DNA from: a virus
Reading direction: 5' to 3' (one strand)
Virus record (IMG/VR): IMGVR_UViG_3300040801_002380
Coordinates: 1 to 24,283 of that record
DNA length: 24,283 nt
The notes under the pieces are model-generated. The model was not told the origin of the DNA, made no database searches, and worked only from the letters and a program-made list of their open reading frames with translations. Numbering within the stretch: the first letter of the stretch is position 1; every line of letters begins with the position of its first letter. A program made the translations under genes and the position numbers. Below, piece after piece: positions 15,221 through 22,466 of the stretch.

Positions 15221-16378
15221 TTAGCCGAGCAGGAGCGCGGCGTGCTCCGGCTTGATCGCCTTCACGCCCCAGCAGATGGCCACTTCATAGGTGACCATGC
15301 GGTACTGCCTGTAGAGCGAGATCTCGAAGGTCAGCCCCGAGACCGGGTCCGTGACGTAGGCGCGGTCTTCCGCCTGATCGCCACCTTCCGGGATGAACGG
15401 CGTCCGCGCGGCGAGCTGGAAGGCATCGCGCGTGAAGACCATGTTGCCCGTGTAGGACGGCGTGAAGGTGACCGCATCGCCGTCATCGACGGCGACACGC
15501 AGACCAGGAGCGGCGAGGATCAGGGAGGCATCGTTCCCACCGGCGTCCGCCGTGGAGACGACATACTTGTCCGCGCCGCCCGCGATCTGGACCACGTCAC
15601 CGGCGAGGAACGCCCCCGTGTGGGTATCGACATTCAGCGTCGTGTCGCCGATGTCATAGCCCGAGGCGTTGTCGATGAGGTAGTCCGGCGACGCCGCGAC
15701 CAGAGCCGTGTGCGTCTTGATCTGCCCGGAGTGGTGGAACTCCCCGCCGAACAGCTGCTCCATCATCCCGAAGCGACGGGTCATGTCCTGCCCGGCTTCG
15801 TTCACGCGGAACATCGAGGGCTGCTTGCCGAGCAGCTTGGCCACCGCGGCCGAGCCCAGAACGACATGGCGATCCGTCTTCGGAGCCCCGTTGTCGTCAA
15901 GGATGCGGAGCACTTCGGAAAGGTCGGTGAGGTCGTCACCGGTCCCGAAGGGCGTGGTCCCGCCCGTGCCGTGCGCCCGCGACGCCGAGACATAGAGCGC
16001 CGCAAGATCGGACTCCATCTCGTTCGAGAGCGTGCGGAACGCCTGCGCGAACCGCTGCGTGGCGATGGCGCGGTTGTTCGCCTCGCCGAGCCCGCGCTGT
16101 TCCTCGCCGGTCAGGTTGAACGTGACCTTCCGCTGCTTCGTGATCTGGATGTCCACGAAGCCGATGGTCTGGTCCGCGCCCTTGGCAGCCACGTTGGTCG
16201 GCGTGATGTCTTCCGCCGCCATCGCGCCGACGACCGGCGACCGCACGACCTGATTGACCGCCGCCATCTCGGCGGTGGCGTCCCGGCTCACGGCCGAGAT
16301 GAGACCGATCATTTCGCGAGAAACCACGTTCATCGCGTTGTACATGATCGGGTAAAGACCCGTCAGAGTGTTGGCCAT
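15221..16378 (-). CDS. Major capsid protein (P22 coat-like family)
   Basis: 385 residues. Begins MANTLTGLYPIMYNAMNVVSRE, then AVSRDATAEMAAVNQVVRSPVV and VDIQITKQRKVTFNLTGEEQ, as in the P22-type coat family. The later beta insert (DIGDTTLNVDTHTGAFLAGDVVQIAGG broken by ADKYVV) resembles the GDVFTIAG region of P22 gp5 relatives. AGGAGGG lies 4 bases from the ATG, one of the strongest sites here. There is no N-terminal propeptide and no protease gene nearby, consistent with scaffold-based, non-proteolytic maturation. A strong hairpin follows the stop. The exact family should be confirmed by a profile search. Confidence 0.85.
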   Translation of the reverse strand: MANTLTGLYPIMYNAMNVVSREMIGLISAVSRDATAEMAAVNQVVRSPVVGAMAAEDITPTNVAAKGADQTIGFVDIQITKQRKVTFNLTGEEQRGLGEANNRAIATQRFAQAFRTLSNEMESDLAALYVSASRAHGTGGTTPFGTGDDLTDLSEVLRILDDNGAPKTDRHVVLGSAAVAKLLGKQPSMFRVNEAGQDMTRRFGMMEQLFGGEFHHSGQIKTHTALVAASPDYLIDNASGYDIGDTTLNVDTHTGAFLAGDVVQIAGGADKYVVSTADAGGNDASLILAAPGLRVAVDDGDAVTFTPSYTGNMVFTRDAFQLAARTPFIPEGGDQAEDRAYVTDPVSGLTFEISLYRQYRMVTYEVAICWGVKAIKPEHAALLLG

Positions 16379-16523
16379 CTGGCCCTCCTATTGCTTGAGT
16401 TTGGGTTGGGCAAGTGCCCGGAAATGGTCTTTCCAGACCGCGCGCCCTCCGCTCTCCTGCGAAAGAGGGCTCTAAACGAGGTCCGCCGCCCGGGGGTCGG
16501 AACGGCGAACCCCAAGTCCACAG
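16379..16523 (-). other. 145-base intergenic leader of the capsid gene with two small hairpins
   Basis: No gene is seen. Two inverted repeats lie here: GGTCT/AGACC around a four-base loop (16426-16439) and GCCCTC/GAGGGC around 15 bases (16444-16470). Neither is followed by a T-run on the minus strand. They may process or stabilise the capsid mRNA. The capsid ribosome binding site ends the region. Confidence 0.4.
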
Positions 16524-17321
16524 TCAGGCTGCCGGGTTGTCGATCACTTGGATCTCGCCCTTGGCCATGAGAGTGGATTTCTCGTGAGCTGGGAGCGCAT
16601 CGAACTCGCTCCGCAGTATCTGCTTCCCTTGCGTTCCGCCGCCCGGACGACCACCGCCCTGCGCGCCACCGCCATTCGATCCGGTCCCCTTCAAGATGTT
16701 GTCCTTGTAGGGATACTGGTCGACCAGAATCTCCAGCGCCTCGTCAAAGTCGGCAGGCTCGCCGGGGCGGGCCTTGGAGTAGATCTGGTTACCGTTCGCA
16801 TCCTTGGCGATCACCTTGCCGCCATCGATGGCGAAGTGCGAGCCAAAGCGGCTCTCCACCATGTCGGGCGGAATGGCGACCTTCTCGCCGATGAACTTCG
16901 ACCGCGCGAAGCGTCCGCCGATCATCTCCTTGTGGAGCGTTCCCTTGAGGGCGTCGCGCTCCTCAACGACCGGCTTGTACTGCGCCTCGACCGCCTTGAT
17001 CGCCTCCTGCTTCACCTTCTCGACCTCGCCGGCGTCCACCAGCTGCTTGTCGTTGAGGTTCTTCACCGTCTGGAGGGCCTTCTTGGCCGCGGCTGGGTCC
17101 TCGATGCCCGCAAACGCCGCGAGCTTCTCCTCCGCCTGCTCCTTCGCCAGTCGATGCCCGCGCGCCTCGCCCTGGAGCTGCGTCACCTTGTTGTTGGCGA
17201 ACTCGGCATCGAAGCCGATCTCCTTGTTGGTGTCGGTATCGAGGTAGACAGGAAACCCCTTGCTGTCAACTTCGGCGTAGGTCTTTCCCTCGACCTCAAC
17301 GGTCTTAAGTTTCAACGGCAT
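16524..17321 (-). CDS. Capsid scaffolding protein (DUF6651-like)
   Basis: 265 residues. Highly charged and helical in the middle: EARGHRLAKEQAEEKLAAFAG, AAKKALQTVKNLNDKQLV, VEKVKQEAIKAVEAQYKPVVEERDAL (shown in parts), as scaffolds are. The C-terminal third has a conserved-looking IPPDMVESRFGSHFAIDGGKV and a Gly-rich linker (GTGSNGGGAQGGGRPGGG) before a short terminal domain. AAGGAG lies 6 bases before the ATG. It sits between portal and coat, the usual scaffold slot. No serine-protease motif is visible, so it is probably scaffold only. Confidence 0.8.
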   Translation of the reverse strand: MPLKLKTVEVEGKTYAEVDSKGFPVYLDTDTNKEIGFDAEFANNKVTQLQGEARGHRLAKEQAEEKLAAFAGIEDPAAAKKALQTVKNLNDKQLVDAGEVEKVKQEAIKAVEAQYKPVVEERDALKGTLHKEMIGGRFARSKFIGEKVAIPPDMVESRFGSHFAIDGGKVIAKDANGNQIYSKARPGEPADFDEALEILVDQYPYKDNILKGTGSNGGGAQGGGRPGGGTQGKQILRSEFDALPAHEKSTLMAKGEIQVIDNPAA

Positions 17322-17354
17322 CGTCTTCTCCTTGCTCTATCTGAGCGTGCGCCC

Positions 17355-18884
17355 CTAGCTCTCCGCCACCGGGGCTCTTTGCTGGCCGGGCTGCCCCGGC
17401 GAAGGCTCTTCCTCCTCCGGCTCGTCCAGCACATCCGCCGCCAACTCCTCCGCGTCTTCGTCGGGATCGTATTCAGCAGTCAGGATGTTCCTTCGCTTCG
17501 CTTCGGTGATCAGGGCCTTGCGGCTGATATCCCCGTTGCGGCGCATCTGCATGACTTGACCGAAGCTGGCGTCATCGCCAAGGCCTAGGTCGAAGTCGAG
17601 GTCGATGAGGACCGCCCCAAAGTAGACCTCCGGGTCTTGGCGCAGCCACATCGCGGTATAGCGCAACGCCTGTTCGAGAGCGACCTTGAGGTTCAGGGCC
17701 CACGCCTGAATTGCGGCGTTCGCCTTCTGAGCGGCAAAAGCGGTCGTGACCACGGTAAGGTTGCCGGTCTGGGCCGTCAGCGGCTGCCGCCCGAGCTCCC
17801 GTAGCTCCTTGGTCGTGTCCTTGATGTGCTCGCGCAGGAAGTTGAGGCTTTCTGCCGAGGGCTCGATGAAGGCCCAGCTCCCGCCGTCCGGGGCGTAAAG
17901 GACCGCATGCGGACCCACAGGGACGGGGGCCGGCTTGCCGTCCTCGCCGACCGGGGGCTCGACCGAGTTGGCCGACAGCATCGGGAATGCGGTCAGGGTC
18001 TCGATATGCTTCAGGGAACTTTCGAGCTGGAAGAGCTCGATCTGGAGGTCTGCGGCCCCTTCCATCGGAGCCTGAACCTGCCATGACGTCCCTTTGCGAC
18101 GACCGGCGAGGAAGGGCACCAGCGTGATGACAGGGACGGTCATCGCGGTCGGGCCTTGGGTTCGCTGCCATGTCTCGGAAGAGGACTGCGCGTCCTTCCG
18201 CTTCTGCCAGATTTCCCATGTGGGCGCACTGTAGACGCCGGGGCTCGTTTGCTCGCGATTTAGCACCCGAATCTGATCGACGGCCTTTTCCTCGAAGCCT
18301 ACCCGCTCGACAACGGTTTCCTTGAGGCGAACGTGAACGAATTCCTCTTTGCCGTTGATCATCGCGCTTTCGGCGGCGAGGACACGGTCTGCGGTGTAGC
18401 GACACCAGAACGGGCGAGCCCCGATCTCGCGCTCTACCGCTCGGGTCGCGTTCTCCGGAACGCCGGCCGTGTAGTCCACGAGAATCCAGTCCAGCCCGGC
18501 GTTGATGCCGTTGGCGAAGACGTCGCCGGCGAAGGAATGGATGGTCGAACCGCGCCCGTCCACGTCCTCGCAAAACCTGTGCAGGTCGTCCGGGGCGTCG
18601 TCCTCGATCACGACTTCCTTAGCGAAGGGGCGCTGTGCGAGGTTCTCGACAATGTCCTGGTAGACGTTGGTGAAACGAGCGTTCTTGCGACGGAAGTTGT
18701 AGTTGTCGTCTGTTTCCCTCGGGTAGCGCGGCAGGAAGACGGCGGCGTTCTCGCGCATGGCGTTGGTGCCGCCCATAATGGAACGAACCTGAAACCACAG
18801 GGGGGCCATCGCCTGATGGTCGATGCTCGGGGCCGCTGGGCTCTTGGCATCAACCGTGAAGTCTGAGGTCGGGATCTTGTCCAT
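17355..18884 (-). CDS. Portal protein (DUF4055-like)
   Basis: 509 residues. The N-terminal portion (PLWFQVRSIMGGTNAMRENA, FLPRYPRETDDNYNFR, RFTNVYQDIVENLAQRPF) matches the DUF4055 portal family. The centre has PFWCRYTADRVLAAESAMI and LVPFLAGRRKGTSW; the latter part has QIELFQLESSLKHIETLTAF and a helical stem region (ESLNFLREHIKDTTKELRELG). The acidic C-terminus (DPDEDAEELAADVLDEPEEEE) is typical for a clip or tail segment. It starts 3 bases after the large terminase stop, with only a weak ribosome binding site, so translation may be coupled. Forms the dodecameric DNA channel at one capsid vertex. Confidence 0.88.
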   Translation of the reverse strand: MDKIPTSDFTVDAKSPAAPSIDHQAMAPLWFQVRSIMGGTNAMRENAAVFLPRYPRETDDNYNFRRKNARFTNVYQDIVENLAQRPFAKEVVIEDDAPDDLHRFCEDVDGRGSTIHSFAGDVFANGINAGLDWILVDYTAGVPENATRAVEREIGARPFWCRYTADRVLAAESAMINGKEEFVHVRLKETVVERVGFEEKAVDQIRVLNREQTSPGVYSAPTWEIWQKRKDAQSSSETWQRTQGPTAMTVPVITLVPFLAGRRKGTSWQVQAPMEGAADLQIELFQLESSLKHIETLTAFPMLSANSVEPPVGEDGKPAPVPVGPHAVLYAPDGGSWAFIEPSAESLNFLREHIKDTTKELRELGRQPLTAQTGNLTVVTTAFAAQKANAAIQAWALNLKVALEQALRYTAMWLRQDPEVYFGAVLIDLDFDLGLGDDASFGQVMQMRRNGDISRKALITEAKRRNILTAEYDPDEDAEELAADVLDEPEEEEPSPGQPGQQRAPVAES

Positions 18885-18887
18885 GCG

Positions 18888-20297
18888 TTATCCGTAGGTC
18901 CCAAAGACCGCAGCGCGGCGTTTCGTCACGTGTTCCGAGAATGCGCGCGACAAGGCGTCTACGATGTCCGCTCGCTTGCCGAACGGGAAGGCGCAAACCT
19001 CTTCGAGGAAGCCGTGTACCCAAGGGCCGCGGACAAGCTTGATGTTGCCCGCCTCGGCCTGCGCGGCTACCGGCTGCGCTCGGGTATATTTGTCGCCACT
19101 CTCGGGCGAGGCCTTGTAGTTGAACCCAGCCAGATGCCGGATCAGGGCCGTTACCTGAGCCTTGCCCGCTTGGCCGGGGTCCTGTGGAAGTGACCCGCGC
19201 ACCTGCTGGCCGTCCTGCGTCGCCGTGTTGCGGATCGTGCGAAAAACCCCGTCCGGCGAAAGCCATTCCGCTACCGTGTCGCGGATATAGAAGACCCCGT
19301 CTGGCGCTCGACCCAGGAGCACGCCAGCGGTGCGAGCCCCGCCTTCCTCGGCCGTAGCCGCTAGGTCCCAACCGCGCACCCAGTCCACATTGGCCGGGGC
19401 CGCCTCGACTATCTCGAACCAGTCCTTCTTGAAGAGGCCCCCGCCCTCCGGGATCGGGTTCTGCATATACTGGCCAGCGAAGACGAAGGCGCTTGCCTTC
19501 TCGCGGGCCTCCAGACTGGCAAGCGGGAATTGGTCTTCCCAGAAGGACGCCCCGTCCACGACCGCCGGGATCTTGATATGCTCCCACTTCTCGCCGTTAT
19601 TGCCCTCAAGCAGCCAGCCTGCTAGGTCTTCCTCATGAAGGCGCTGCATAACCAGAATGATCGGGGTGTCGTCCCGGTTCTTCCGGGACTCCATGGTCAT
19701 CTGAAACCAGTCGATCACGTTCTGGCGCATCAGGGGGCTCGTCGCCTCGCCCGCCTTGTGGGGATCGTCAATCAGGATCGCCCCGCCGAAGCCTTCGCGC
19801 ATCTTGCCGGCACCATAGCCGGTGATGGTGCCCTCTGCCCCGGTGGCGTAGAAGATACCACCCTGCGCCGTCCGGAACTCGTCCTTTGCCGTGCTATCGC
19901 CCGCCATCACGACATGCGGGAATATCTGGCGATACGTCTCGGACTGCATCAACGCCCGGGTCTCGTAGGTGTTCCTTGCTGCGAGCCGCTTCGAGTAAGA
20001 GGCGTGGATGAATTCGCTGTCGGGGAAGAGGCCCCCACTCCACGCCATGAACTGCTTGACGGCGATCTCCGTCTTCCCAGCTCGGGGCGGGATGTTGATG
20101 ATCAGGCGCTTCGTCCGCCCGAGGACCACCTTCTCCAACGCCGTGCAGACGACCTCTTGATGCCAGTTGCGCTTCAACGGCTGATTCAGCTCGCGCCGAA
20201 ACATCAGCCCGAGGAACGAGAGCAGGTCGCTCTGCGCGTCAGCGATCTCCTGCGGCGTCAGCCGCTGGCTCCGCGCCGTGCTTCCTTCGAAGGGCAT
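18888..20297 (-). CDS. Terminase large subunit
   Basis: 469 residues. ATPase Walker A is NIPPRAGKTE with PPRAGKT at 70-76; Walker B is AILIDDPH with D177-D178; the coupling motif follows near VMQRLHEEDLAGW (217-228). The nuclease half carries the three acidic positions expected of an RNase H-like fold: RGWDLAA (D311), LPQDPGQ (D373) and KRADIVDALS (D444/D447). Length is normal. All catalytic residues are present, so it should be active. The start at 20297 overlaps terS by 59 bases, with GGAAG 9 bases upstream. It packages DNA through portal. Confidence 0.95.
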   Translation of the reverse strand: MPFEGSTARSQRLTPQEIADAQSDLLSFLGLMFRRELNQPLKRNWHQEVVCTALEKVVLGRTKRLIINIPPRAGKTEIAVKQFMAWSGGLFPDSEFIHASYSKRLAARNTYETRALMQSETYRQIFPHVVMAGDSTAKDEFRTAQGGIFYATGAEGTITGYGAGKMREGFGGAILIDDPHKAGEATSPLMRQNVIDWFQMTMESRKNRDDTPIILVMQRLHEEDLAGWLLEGNNGEKWEHIKIPAVVDGASFWEDQFPLASLEAREKASAFVFAGQYMQNPIPEGGGLFKKDWFEIVEAAPANVDWVRGWDLAATAEEGGARTAGVLLGRAPDGVFYIRDTVAEWLSPDGVFRTIRNTATQDGQQVRGSLPQDPGQAGKAQVTALIRHLAGFNYKASPESGDKYTRAQPVAAQAEAGNIKLVRGPWVHGFLEEVCAFPFGKRADIVDALSRAFSEHVTKRRAAVFGTYG

Positions 20298-20760
20298 CCA
20301 GCACCGCTTCCTGTGTTTCCCTCGGGGTCATCGAGCCATCGGAGCTCGTATGGTCGACCTTGTCCGCCAGTCCGATGTCCCGGGCGATGAAGGCGGGGTT
20401 CAGCATCTCGGCCGCCGCACCCTCGAATTTCTGGGTGTAGATGATGTCCGAGATGGCGCGGGCCATGTCGCCCACTTCGTCGCCCTCGGGGCGCTTCTTC
20501 CAATTCTCGAAGGTCCGATCCGTGATGCCGAGATGCCCGCAGAGCCCTTTGATCGTAAAGGCTCGCATCCGGCCGATGGTCACGCGCTCGATCCCGTCCT
20601 TGGTCGAGAACACTTTCTCTTCTTTGAGCGGGTTGGCGTTGCACCAGTTGAAGTAAGCGATGGCCTGTTTACGAAGCTCCTCCGGCGACAACGAAGTGAA
20701 CGGACCAGACGGCCGAAGCCGGGTCGTCCAGAAATTCGCTTGACGCAGTAGCTCGCTCAT
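20239..20760 (-). CDS. Terminase small subunit
   Basis: 173 residues. Residues about 24-110 form a helical DNA-binding region (SPEELRKQAIAYFNWC, RAFTIKGLCGHLGITDRTFENW: a helix-turn-helix). The oligomerisation part follows (MARAISDIIYTQKFEGAAA, FIARDIGLADKVDHTSSDGS). This matches phage small terminases with an N-terminal HTH; ending in DALRRKHGAEP is also usual. It heads the late operon and overlaps the large subunit. It recognises the packaging site and loads the motor. The ribosome binding site is modest (GAGG, 7 bases). Confidence 0.85.
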   Translation of the reverse strand: MSELLRQANFWTTRLRPSGPFTSLSPEELRKQAIAYFNWCNANPLKEEKVFSTKDGIERVTIGRMRAFTIKGLCGHLGITDRTFENWKKRPEGDEVGDMARAISDIIYTQKFEGAAAEMLNPAFIARDIGLADKVDHTSSDGSMTPRETQEAVLDALRRKHGAEPAADAAGDR

Positions 20761-20848
20761 CGAGAAGCCTCAGGACTTCGCGGGAAGTTCCCTTCCCTCG
20801 TTTCGGGTCGGAGGGCAGTCAAGCTTTCGCCAACCAGCTCATCTCCGT

Positions 20849-20867
20849 CCGACGCTATATGCGCCGG
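20849..20867 (-). other. Small hairpin in the leader before the terminase genes
   Basis: In the 119-base gap 20761-20879, CCGGCGC-ATATA-GCGTCGG folds as a 7-bp stem (one G-U) only in minus-strand RNA or non-template DNA. No T-run follows, so it is not a terminator. It lies between the NusG-like gene and the late genes, where an antiterminator loading site could be. No promoter matching both consensus boxes is seen here. Confidence 0.35.
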
Positions 20868-20879
20868 TGATCCTTTCCC

Positions 20880-21380
20880 CTATATGGCGACTTTTCGCAG
20901 GAGGAAAGAGGGAACATCAACCCGCAGCCCAGATTTTTCCAGTAAAACACGAAAATACCCAGATATGGGGGTGTCTACGATCCCTTGGCGTCCCTCGAAA
21001 GGGCCTTGGCATATCTCGACGCGATCCCCCGGCGTAAACTCGATGTCCGGGGCATCGGGAGGGTCCTCGCTCGGCTCGCCGATGAGATGGAGGGCTTGCA
21101 GGCCCACAGTGGCTGGCACGCCATTGATGAGCAGCGGGCTGAACGGTGGGACTTGGAACGCCCGGGCGCGGTAGAGCGCCTCTTGGATGTCGCGACTATC
21201 GATGAACACGAAGGTCGGCATCAAAGGCAGCGTAACCACTCGGGTCTTCTTGGATCGAGGCAGACGGATGCGTCGCCGCCACCGCGGAGCCCATGCCCGG
21301 ACCCCGAACGCATAAAGCTCCCGCGCTAGCGGAAGCGTCTGGCTGCTGTTGCAGCGCACTATCGTGAATTCGTCTCGCAT
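20880..21380 (-). CDS. NusG/RfaH-like transcription elongation (antitermination) factor
   Basis: 166 residues. The N-terminal NGN-like domain (about 1-105) has FTIVRCNSSQTLPLARELYAFG, RLPRSKK, and the typical LPLMPTFVFID (51-61). The C-terminal KOW domain (about 115-166) has FTPGDRVEICQGPFEG, QGIVD, YFRVLLEKSG and VPSFLLRKV. A linker rich in Pro/Asp separates them. NusG paralogues such as RfaH or LoaP bind RNA polymerase and suppress termination in long operons. A phage-specific copy just before a 20 kb late operon suggests that it drives late transcription. It has its own promoter-like sequence and a hairpin leader. The ribosome binding site is weak (a G-run 3 bases from ATG). Confidence 0.85.
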   Translation of the reverse strand: MRDEFTIVRCNSSQTLPLARELYAFGVRAWAPRWRRRIRLPRSKKTRVVTLPLMPTFVFIDSRDIQEALYRARAFQVPPFSPLLINGVPATVGLQALHLIGEPSEDPPDAPDIEFTPGDRVEICQGPFEGRQGIVDTPISGYFRVLLEKSGLRVDVPSFLLRKVAI

Positions 21381-21400
21381 GTGCCCCCGTTGGAAAGAAT

Positions 21401-21440
21401 GCCGGGGAGGGGGAAGAAGGAAGAAGGAACCCTCCCCGGC
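21401..21440 (-). terminator. 11-bp perfect hairpin in the leader of the NusG-like gene
   Basis: GCCGGGGAGGG (21401-21411) and CCCTCCCCGGC (21430-21440) pair perfectly around an 18-base purine/pyrimidine loop. On the minus strand the stem is followed by ATTCTTTCC, a modest pyrimidine run. It ends 20 bases before the ATG. It could attenuate transcription, autoregulate the gene or hide the start. The arms resemble those of the hairpin at 9333-9364. Confidence 0.6.
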
Positions 21441-21457
21441 ACCAGACCACCAAGGGT

Positions 21458-21487
21458 CTTATACGATGAACGGCCCTCGGCTTTCAC
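21458..21487 (-). promoter_or_regulatory. Candidate sigma70-like promoter for the NusG-like gene
   Basis: On the minus strand GTGAAA (21487-21482) lies 18 bases from TATAAG (21463-21458), which matches 4/6 and 5/6 of the consensus. Transcription would begin near 21450 and run straight into the hairpin leader. Predicted from boxes alone. Confidence 0.35.
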
Positions 21488-21500
21488 CGAGAAGGATTGT

Positions 21501-21695
21501 TCACCGTCGCAGCACGTGAATCAGCTCCAAGACCTTCGCCTGATCCAGGACGATCCCGAGCGTGCCGCGATGCATGGGCTGTGGGCCCAGCATGCTTTCG
21601 AGATGGGCCGCCCACGCTTCCCGCGTCTCGGCCTTACTCAGTTCCTGCTGCCGCAGATCGAAGATGTCGATCCCGAGAGCCAGTCCGTAATTCAT
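21501..21695 (-). CDS. Small protein of unknown function
   Basis: 64 residues from ATG 21695, which overlaps the glycosylase stop (ATGA); GGGAGGG 6 bases upstream supports this start over the upstream in-frame ATG. Begins MNYGLALGIDIFDLRQQEL and ends LDQAKVLELIHVLRR, mostly helical. No family recognised. It is the last gene before the NusG-like leader. Confidence 0.6.
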   Translation of the reverse strand: MNYGLALGIDIFDLRQQELSKAETREAWAAHLESMLGPQPMHRGTLGIVLDQAKVLELIHVLRR

Positions 21696-22042
21696 CGCGC
21701 GCCCTCCCTGCACCGCTCGCAGCGCGAGCGCAAGAGCGAAAGCGACCAGATCGGGTCCACCTTCGCGTTAAGCTCCTCCCTCGGCAGCCCGCGCAGGAGC
21801 CGCTTGAATTCGGTCTTCGCCGGGAACGGGGATTGATGAATCATCCCCCGCCGCGCCATCTCGCGCACGAGCTGCTCATGGCGCACCCAGAGCGCGGTCG
21901 GTTCGAGCATCCCGCGTGTCGTATACTGCGAGATCGACATCCCCTTCTCGATGCGTCCGAGGAAGACGTGAGTTTCGTGATGTTCCCCGAGCAGGTGCTG
22001 ATCGCACATCTTGTCGGGATCGACCATCCACATTCGAGGCAC
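21692..22042 (-). CDS. Pyrimidine dimer DNA glycosylase (T4 endonuclease V-like)
   Basis: 116 residues from a GTG at 22042 that overlaps the upstream stop (TAGTG), with GGAGGG 8 bases upstream. The N-terminus VPRMWMVDPDKMCDQHLLGE aligns without gaps to T4 endonuclease V: Arg3, Asp14-Gln15-His16-Leu17, Glu20 and the catalytic Glu23 (GEHHE) all fall at the same numbers. Later, WVRHEQLVREMARRGMIHQS resembles the T4 helix FLRKRQIELIAECLKRGF. Such enzymes excise UV-induced dimers using the N-terminal amine and Glu23. Here position 2 is Pro, not Thr. Repair of phage DNA after UV exposure is the likely role. Starts at internal ATGs would destroy this register. Confidence 0.8.
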   Translation of the reverse strand: MPRMWMVDPDKMCDQHLLGEHHETHVFLGRIEKGMSISQYTTRGMLEPTALWVRHEQLVREMARRGMIHQSPFPAKTEFKRLLRGLPREELNAKVDPIWSLSLLRSRCERCREGAR

Positions 22043-22200
22043 TAGACGAGCCCTCCGAACAGGGCGACCAAGAGCTCGATTACCCCGAGCAGCATCAGGA
22101 AGACAACGCCGAGGGCGACCGCGGCGGTTCCGACGAAGATGTAGCTCCAGATCAGGAAGTTGATCCACCACTCCGAGCGATTAAGCGGCTCACGCGACAT
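22042..22200 (-). CDS. Small two-helix membrane protein
   Basis: 52 residues from the ATG at 22200, which has GGGAG 7 bases upstream and overlaps the previous gene by 11 bases. After a charged N-terminus (MSREPLNRSEW) it is almost wholly hydrophobic (WINFLIWSYIFVGTAAVALG, LMLLGVIELLVALFGG), about one long or two short membrane segments. Its stop is shared with the glycosylase start (TAGTG). Size and topology would suit a holin-like or other membrane protein, but no lysis enzyme is nearby, so this is not assigned. Confidence 0.65.
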   Translation of the reverse strand: MSREPLNRSEWWINFLIWSYIFVGTAAVALGVVFLMLLGVIELLVALFGGLV

Positions 22201-22408
22201 TGGCCAACTCCCTCTTCTTGAGCTCAACCCGCAGCGCGCCGATAAGCGGCGGCAGGTGCTGGTCGTCCCGGGCGTTGCCCGTATCTAGCCGAGCCTGATA
22301 CTCGGTCAGCTTCTCGCGCAGGAATTCGTCCGACGCTTGGGCGATCCACGCCAGGATCGATTCACTTAGGGCTGTCACGATGCGGTCCTCCAAACTAGCA
22401 CGTCCCAT
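22190..22408 (-). CDS. Small helical protein of unknown function
   Basis: 72 residues. Mostly helix: SLEDRIVTALSESILAWIAQ, DEFLREKLTEYQARLD, then LPPLIGALRVELKKRELANVA. The ATG has a purine-rich GGGGGAAGG just upstream. It starts 45 bases after the DUF6011 gene, just past the terminator-like hairpin. No family recognised. Confidence 0.6.
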   Translation of the reverse strand: MGRASLEDRIVTALSESILAWIAQASDEFLREKLTEYQARLDTGNARDDQHLPPLIGALRVELKKRELANVA

Positions 22409-22439
22409 TTTACCTTCCCCCGCTGAGTTGCTTCAAGCG

Positions 22440-22466
22440 AAAAGGTGGGGCCATCAGAGGCCCCAC
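22440..22466 (-). terminator. Terminator-like hairpin spanning the stop codon of the DUF6011 gene
   Basis: On the minus strand GTGGGGCC, loop TCTGAT, GGCCCCAC forms an 8-bp perfect stem followed by CTTTTCGC. The TGA stop (22456-22454) lies in the loop. Four T residues make it the best intrinsic-terminator candidate in the early block. Ribosomes finishing the gene would disrupt the stem, so termination may depend on translation. Confidence 0.6.

Noticed and set aside
14777-16570. 597-codon open frame on the plus strand
   Set aside because: It lies antisense to the adaptor, connector and capsid genes; it is rich in Arg/Val/Gly/Asp, as expected for a GC-rich antisense frame, and has no recognisable domain.
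16548-17588. 346-codon open frame on the plus strand
   Set aside because: Leu/Arg-rich complement of the charged scaffold gene; the scaffold has a strong ribosome binding site and context.
20761-20879. Promoter for the late operon from TTGACT on the minus strand
   Set aside because: No acceptable -10 box lies 16-18 bases downstream.
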